DNA from: CAZGXM01 sp964529795
GTDB lineage: Bacteria; Bacillota; JADQBR01
Assembly (NCBI GenBank): GCA_964529795.1
Contig: CAZGXM010000025.1
Span: 1-33,452 of the forward strand
Direction of reading: 5' to 3'
DNA length: 33,452 nt
Both the position numbers and the translations under genes were made by a program. The notes below the pieces were generated by a model, which was not told where the DNA came from, searched no databases, and was given only the letters and a program-made list of their open reading frames with translations. Position 1 is the stretch's first letter; each line of letters opens with the position of its first letter. Positions 29,631 through 33,452 of this stretch are shown in pieces.

Positions 29631-31019
29631 ATGCAGCAAAACTTAATTGATGAACTAAAGGGCATTGTTGGGAAGGAAAATGTCTTTGATGATTATGAGG
29701 ATCGGTTTTGTTACACTTATGATGCCTCATTTTCCTCAATAGACAAAAAAAACACTCCCGGAGTGGTAGTCTATCCGGGGAATGCCCAAGAGATTTCGCA
29801 AATAATGCAGTTTGCCTATCGGCATAAGATACCGGTAATTCCCAGGGGAGCAGGGTCTAATGTGAGCGGTGGCACGCTGTCCGTTCCCGATTGTATTATC
29901 ATGGTACTTACCAGAATGGACAAAATTCTCAATATCGACTCGGAAAACTTAATCGCGGAATTAGAACCGGGGGTAAAAACCGCACAACTGCAGCAGGAAG
30001 TGGAGAAACTTGGCCTGTTTTATCCACCGGATCCTGCAAGTATGGCTTTTTCTACTATTGGTGGTAATGTGGCCGAATCTGCCGGCGGCCCCAGAGGAGT
30101 AAAGTATGGTGTAACCCGGGATTACGTTTTGGGTTTACAGGTGGTGCTGCCAACCGGAGAAATTATTAATACTGGTGGAAAAGTTATCAAGAACGTTACC
30201 GGTTATGATTTGACCAGGTTATTTACCGGCAGCGAGGGTACGCTAGGAATAATTACCAAGGTTATTTTAAAGCTTCTTCCCAAACCGGAGGGTAAGAAGA
30301 CCATGCTTGCGGTATTTGACAAAATTGACCAGGCCGGGGAAACGGTATCAGGAATTATAGCCAGCGGGATCATTCCCACCACTCTTGAATTACTGGACAG
30401 TGTCTATATCAGGAATATTGAAGAGTATGCACGAGTAGGTTTTCCCTTGGATGCAGAAGCGGTGTTGCTCATTGAGGTTGACGGAGACCTGGAAATACTG
30501 GATAAACAAATTTCCAAAATTGAAAAGGTTTGTCGCGACATTGGTGCCAGAAAAATTAGAATTGCCGAAACGGCGGAAGAGGCGGAGGAACTTTGGCAGG
30601 CCCGCCGGGCGGCCTTTGCCGCGGTGGCCCGGGTTAAGCCGACCATCATTGGCGAGGATGCTACCGTACCGAGAAGTAAAATTCCGGCAATGATTAAAAA
30701 AATCGATGAGATTGCGAAAAAGAATGATGTATTAATTGCTGTTGTTGGTCATGCCGGCGATGGTAACCTTCATGCTACTTTCTTGTGTGACGAAATGAAT
30801 AAGGAAGAAATGACCCGGGTGAAAAAGGCTATTGACGAAGTCTTTTATGCCGCGCTGGAACTCGAAGGTACTCTGAGCGGGGAGCACGGCATCGGAAGAG
30901 CAAAAGCACCATTTATTAAACTTCAAACCGGAGAAACGGGATACCGGGTGATGAAAAGCATTAAACTGGCCTTGGATCCGGAGAACCTGTTGAACCCCGG
31001 TGTCATGTTTGGGGAGTGA
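29631..31019 (+). CDS. glcD: FAD-linked 2-hydroxyacid dehydrogenase (GlcD / D-lactate dehydrogenase family)
   Basis: The protein is 462 residues from ATG 29631 with GGGAGGATG upstream. The FAD domain has 'GVVVYPGNAQEISQIMQFAYRHKIPVIPRGAGSNVSGGTL', 'NIDSENLIAELEPGVKTAQLQQEVEKLGLFYPPDPAS' and 'STIGGNVAESAGGPRGVKYGVTRDYVLGLQVVLPTGEII'. The C-terminal part ends 'GTLSGEHGIGRAKAPFI...LKLALDPENLLNPGVMF'-like, as in GlcD. The family oxidises glycolate or D-lactate, with electrons going to GlcF. The stop overlaps the region of the next start, so the two are co-translated. The LarA-like segment and the symporter downstream favour lactate. Substrate assignment is inference. Confidence 0.95.
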   Translation: MQQNLIDELKGIVGKENVFDDYEDRFCYTYDASFSSIDKKNTPGVVVYPGNAQEISQIMQFAYRHKIPVIPRGAGSNVSGGTLSVPDCIIMVLTRMDKILNIDSENLIAELEPGVKTAQLQQEVEKLGLFYPPDPASMAFSTIGGNVAESAGGPRGVKYGVTRDYVLGLQVVLPTGEIINTGGKVIKNVTGYDLTRLFTGSEGTLGIITKVILKLLPKPEGKKTMLAVFDKIDQAGETVSGIIASGIIPTTLELLDSVYIRNIEEYARVGFPLDAEAVLLIEVDGDLEILDKQISKIEKVCRDIGARKIRIAETAEEAEELWQARRAAFAAVARVKPTIIGEDATVPRSKIPAMIKKIDEIAKKNDVLIAVVGHAGDGNLHATFLCDEMNKEEMTRVKKAIDEVFYAALELEGTLSGEHGIGRAKAPFIKLQTGETGYRVMKSIKLALDPENLLNPGVMFGE

Positions 31020-31024
31020 TAATT

Positions 31025-32350
31025 GTGTCCAGGGTATTTGCGGAGTGGGAAAAAGAAGCCATCAAGTGCATACGTTGTGGTGCCTGTCAGAATGTCTGCC
31101 CGGTTTTTAATGAACTGAGAGTAGAATCTACCGTGGCTCGCGGCAAAATTCGTTTGATCAGGACGGCAATTAACGATGAATTGGACTTTACCGATAATTT
31201 TTCCGAGCGTATTAATCAGTGCCTGTTGTGTAAGGCATGTGTGGCTAACTGCCCCAGTGGAGTAAATACAGACAAACTGGTAGAGGCCGTCAGGTGGGAG
31301 ATTGTTAAAGAAAAGGGGCTATCACCTTTAAAGAAACTCATTTTCAGGTTGGCGCTTAGAAACAAGGGGATTTTTGACTTTGGGTTGAAAATGGGATCCT
31401 TTTTTCAAAAGATTTTATTCCGACCCGGGCCCGGCGGAAACGGCATGCTGCCACGGCTGCCTATGGGGTTGGACCGTAGACGCCTGCTGAAACCGGTTGT
31501 TTCTCCAACACTGCGTCAACGTTATCCTGAAGTGATTAAGACTGACGGGGACTTCAGGGGGCGGGTAGCTTTTTTTACCGGGTGCATGATTAACTACATT
31601 TATACAGGCGCGGGACGGGCAGTTATAGAGGTCCTCAATAAGAACGGTTATGAAGTTGTATTACCAGCCAAACAACATTGCTGCGGTACCCCTGTGCGGG
31701 TCAATGGGGACAGGGAAACAGCAGTGGAAATGGCCAAGGCCAACATTCGTGTGTTCGCAGAAATGGAAGTTGATGCAGTGATAACCGCCTGTGCTTCTTG
31801 CGGCTTGGCATTAAAACAGGATTATCCGGAATTGATGGCAGATAACCCGAAGTACCTGGAAAAGGCAAAAAAATTGGCCGGTAGGACACGGGACTTCAGT
31901 GAATTTATCGTCACTGTTGACGGATGGGATAAAGATGTCGGGGAACTGCCGCTAAACGTGACTTATCATGATCCCTGCCACCTGGCAAGGGGTCAGGGAA
32001 TTCGCAAGGAACCGAGGCAGATTATCCAATCTATCCGGGGTATTGATTTTCAGGAGTTGCCCAAAAAAGAGGTCTGCTGCGGCAGTGCAGGCTCATTCAG
32101 CCTTCATCATTACGACTTATCAACTAGGATTAATAACCGGAAAATGGAAGATATTCGTTCTACCGGTGCCGAAACTGTTGTGACGGCTTGCCATGCCTGC
32201 CAGATGCATGTTGAAGACGGCTTGCATCGAAACGGCATGGATCAAGTTTCCGTAATGCATGTAGCGGAACTGCTGAACATGGCCTATAAAAAAGGAGGGA
32301 CCGAAACAAAATGCAGTGTTTCGAACTGGCCTGGGGAAAGCGCCGGTTGA
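31025..32350 (+). CDS. glcF: Fe-S subunit of 2-hydroxyacid dehydrogenase (GlcF / LutA-like, CCG domains)
   Basis: The protein is 441 residues from GTG 31025, with GGGGAGTG just upstream. A GTG at 31016 overlapping the glcD stop is also possible. Two 4Fe-4S motifs, CIRCGACQNVCP and CLLCKACVANCP, are near the N-terminus. Two CCG domains follow, with 'HCCGTPVRVNG' and 'CASCGLAL' in the first and 'DPCHLARGQG', 'CCGSAGSF' and 'CHACQMH' in the second. These bind further Fe-S clusters, as in glycolate oxidase F, LutA and heterodisulfide reductase D. It accepts electrons from GlcD. The 3' end overlaps the small LarA-like ORF by 40 bases. Confidence 0.94.
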   Translation: MSRVFAEWEKEAIKCIRCGACQNVCPVFNELRVESTVARGKIRLIRTAINDELDFTDNFSERINQCLLCKACVANCPSGVNTDKLVEAVRWEIVKEKGLSPLKKLIFRLALRNKGIFDFGLKMGSFFQKILFRPGPGGNGMLPRLPMGLDRRRLLKPVVSPTLRQRYPEVIKTDGDFRGRVAFFTGCMINYIYTGAGRAVIEVLNKNGYEVVLPAKQHCCGTPVRVNGDRETAVEMAKANIRVFAEMEVDAVITACASCGLALKQDYPELMADNPKYLEKAKKLAGRTRDFSEFIVTVDGWDKDVGELPLNVTYHDPCHLARGQGIRKEPRQIIQSIRGIDFQELPKKEVCCGSAGSFSLHHYDLSTRINNRKMEDIRSTGAETVVTACHACQMHVEDGLHRNGMDQVSVMHVAELLNMAYKKGGTETKCSVSNWPGESAG

Positions 32351-32472
32351 GCTTCCGGCTGCCGGAGGATATAGATGTATTTACTGTCAGGGCATCCAGA
32401 ACAGAACCTCTCAAAAATTTTCAGGAGGAGGTCAAACGGGTACTGCGGCATCCTACGGCTTCTCCATTTTAA
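32311..32472 (+). CDS. 53-residue LarA N-terminal segment, free-standing
   Basis: The frame starts at ATG 32311 with a strong AAGGAGGGA nine bases upstream, inside the end of glcF, and stops at TAA 32470-32472. The product begins MQCFELAWGKRRLSFRLPED and ends 'EEVKRVLRHPTASPF'. This follows the first 50 or so residues of nickel-dependent lactate racemase LarA and its relatives ('YGKxxLSFxLPE...xxxAxxxxLxxPxGSPPL'), a family of about 420 residues. The stop comes exactly at the domain boundary and nothing after it resembles LarA in any frame I read. It is either a decayed larA or a small protein of its own. The good ribosome site argues that it is translated. Confidence 0.55.
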   Translation: MQCFELAWGKRRLSFRLPEDIDVFTVRASRTEPLKNFQEEVKRVLRHPTASPF

Positions 32473-32567
32473 AAAACCGGTATCAACAGGAGGTGAACAT
32501 TTAAGAAACGTTTTTTTAGGAGAAAAGTAAGACCACGTCCATTTTACAAGAGGAGGTACGAAATCGG

Positions 32568-33452
32568 ATGAATATTCCTTTGATTATTGTAATACTGTAC
32601 ATTATTATGTTATATGCCGTGTCGTGGTATTCCACAAGGTTAAGCAAAGGTGAAGGCGCAATCGGTTATCTGTTGGCAGGCAGGGGACTGCCTTCCTACG
32701 TGGTTGCCGTGATGGTGGCCGGACTGGCGGTTGGTGGCGCGTCCACCGTTGGAGTGGCTGAACGGGCTTACAGTACAGGTATATCAGCTGGAATGTATAA
32801 TGCGGCCTGGGCGGCCGGGGCCATTATTGTGGGGCTGGTAGCTGCCGGCCGTTTTCGGAACATGAACATATCCACAGTTCCGGAATTGTTTGAACGTTAT
32901 TATGATAAATCTGGCAGGATAATTGGTGTAATCGGACAGCTGGTGATTCAGATGGTAATTACATCTTTGCAGTATGTAGCGGGGGGTGCAATATTAACTG
33001 CACTGTTACCGGACGTATTTACCTTTTCTACCGGTATGCTGACCACTGCCATAGTATTCGTTGGGGTTACATTAATTGGCGGTTACTGGGCTGCGGGTCT
33101 TGCCAACCTGATCAACGTGGCTGTAATTTATTTCGGCATTATTGTTGGGGTTTTTATAAGCGTATCTCAGGTAGGCGGGTTCTCCCAGTTAAGTGTAAGT
33201 CTGCCGGATGGTCCTTGGTTTGACCCGGTGGCAGGTGTGGGTTTTGCCCTGGTTGCAGCATGGTTTGTGGTCATGATTACTCAGGCTCATTCCACTCAAG
33301 CAGTTGTGCAGATTTCATTTGCTGCAAAAGATGCCGAAACTGCAAGACGTGGCTATATTATCGGCGGTTTATTAATTCTTCCGGTCGGCTTCTTGAGCGC
33401 CTTATTCGGTATAGTGGCAGCGGCTAAATTTCCCGGTTTGGAAAGTGCCGCC
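32568..33452 (+). CDS. sodium:solute symporter family protein, 5' part (runs off the window)
   Basis: An ATG at 32568 preceded by AGAGGAGGTACG opens a frame of 295 codons that continues past the window end. It begins MNIPLIIVILYIIMLYAVSW and contains 'GYLLAGRGLPSYVVAVMVAGLAVGGASTVGVAERAYSTGISAGMYNAAWAAGA', the SSS-family pattern of helices 1-3, then 'STVPELFERYYDKSGRIIGVIG' and several more membrane segments. Members carry carboxylates, amino acids, pantothenate or sugars with sodium. Being downstream of glcDF, a lactate or other hydroxyacid or monocarboxylate substrate is likely. The transporter has 12-14 helices when complete, and about eight are visible here. Confidence 0.93.
   Translation, partial: MNIPLIIVILYIIMLYAVSWYSTRLSKGEGAIGYLLAGRGLPSYVVAVMVAGLAVGGASTVGVAERAYSTGISAGMYNAAWAAGAIIVGLVAAGRFRNMNISTVPELFERYYDKSGRIIGVIGQLVIQMVITSLQYVAGGAILTALLPDVFTFSTGMLTTAIVFVGVTLIGGYWAAGLANLINVAVIYFGIIVGVFISVSQVGGFSQLSVSLPDGPWFDPVAGVGFALVAAWFVVMITQAHSTQAVVQISFAAKDAETARRGYIIGGLLILPVGFLSALFGIVAAAKFPGLESAA

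Noticed and set aside
32316..32504. 62-codon plus-strand frame overlapping the LarA-like peptide
   Set aside because: It is in a different frame from the LarA match, starts just after the better-supported ATG and shows no homology.
1..33452. CRISPR arrays, tRNA and rRNA genes
   Set aside because: Looked for by eye on both strands; no regularly spaced repeats, cloverleaf or rRNA segments were seen.

Overview
The window looks like part of the chromosome of an anaerobic, spore-forming Firmicute, most likely of the Peptococcaceae / Desulfotomaculum type. This is inferred from three things: a prkA-yhbH-spoVR sporulation cluster, strong AGGAGG-type ribosome binding sites with many GTG/TTG starts, and an energy metabolism built on ferredoxin-linked oxidoreductases (a tungsten-type aldehyde:ferredoxin oxidoreductase, a four-subunit 2-oxoacid:ferredoxin oxidoreductase and many Fe-S proteins). 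No rRNA, tRNA or CRISPR array was seen.

Region 1 (1-1830) is AT-rich and accessory. It holds the 5' end of an ImmA/IrrE-type protease gene, two divergent XRE repressor genes with repeated operator-like words, a GC-richer hairpin-dense stretch that looks like a structured RNA (1262-1565), and a 55-residue orphan ORF. It ends abruptly inside prkA, whose N-terminal AAA+ half is absent. Region 2 (1831-5654) is the truncated prkA, followed by intact yhbH and spoVR and a second 55-residue orphan ORF.

Region 3 (5758-24574) is the core. It contains a divergent DMT-family permease, an ornithine cyclodeaminase-family gene, a FadR-type regulator, a complete branched-chain-type amino acid ABC transporter (livKHMGF), a four-gene amino acid dehydrogenase complex (2Fe-2S protein, FAD/NAD oxidoreductase, 4Fe-4S/BFD protein, DAO-type flavoprotein), a four-cluster ferredoxin, a tungsten-type AOR, a MoaD/ThiS-like protein, glutamate dehydrogenase, and korDABC. 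The genes read as one amino acid oxidation system: uptake, oxidation or deamination to 2-oxoacids, then ferredoxin-linked conversion to acyl-CoA, with AOR handling aldehydes. Three copies of a near-identical FadR-type operator (AATTGGTNNNACCRG in one orientation or the other) lie upstream of the cyclodeaminase, livK and dehydrogenase operons. They suggest that the FadR gene controls the whole set.

Region 4 (24575-28430) has a CBS-PAS-sigma54 activator, a convergent proline dehydrogenase, an orphan PucR N-terminal-like domain, a hairpin-forming palindrome and an IS21 transposase scrap. Two sigma54-like promoters share a TTGG...TAGCW pattern. Region 5 (28637-33452) is an IclR regulator followed by glcD-glcF (2-hydroxyacid/lactate oxidation), a 53-residue free-standing LarA N-terminal segment and the start of a sodium:solute symporter, consistent with a lactate or hydroxyacid module.

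All family assignments come from reading the translated sequence without database searches. Substrates of the oxidoreductases are inferred from context only.
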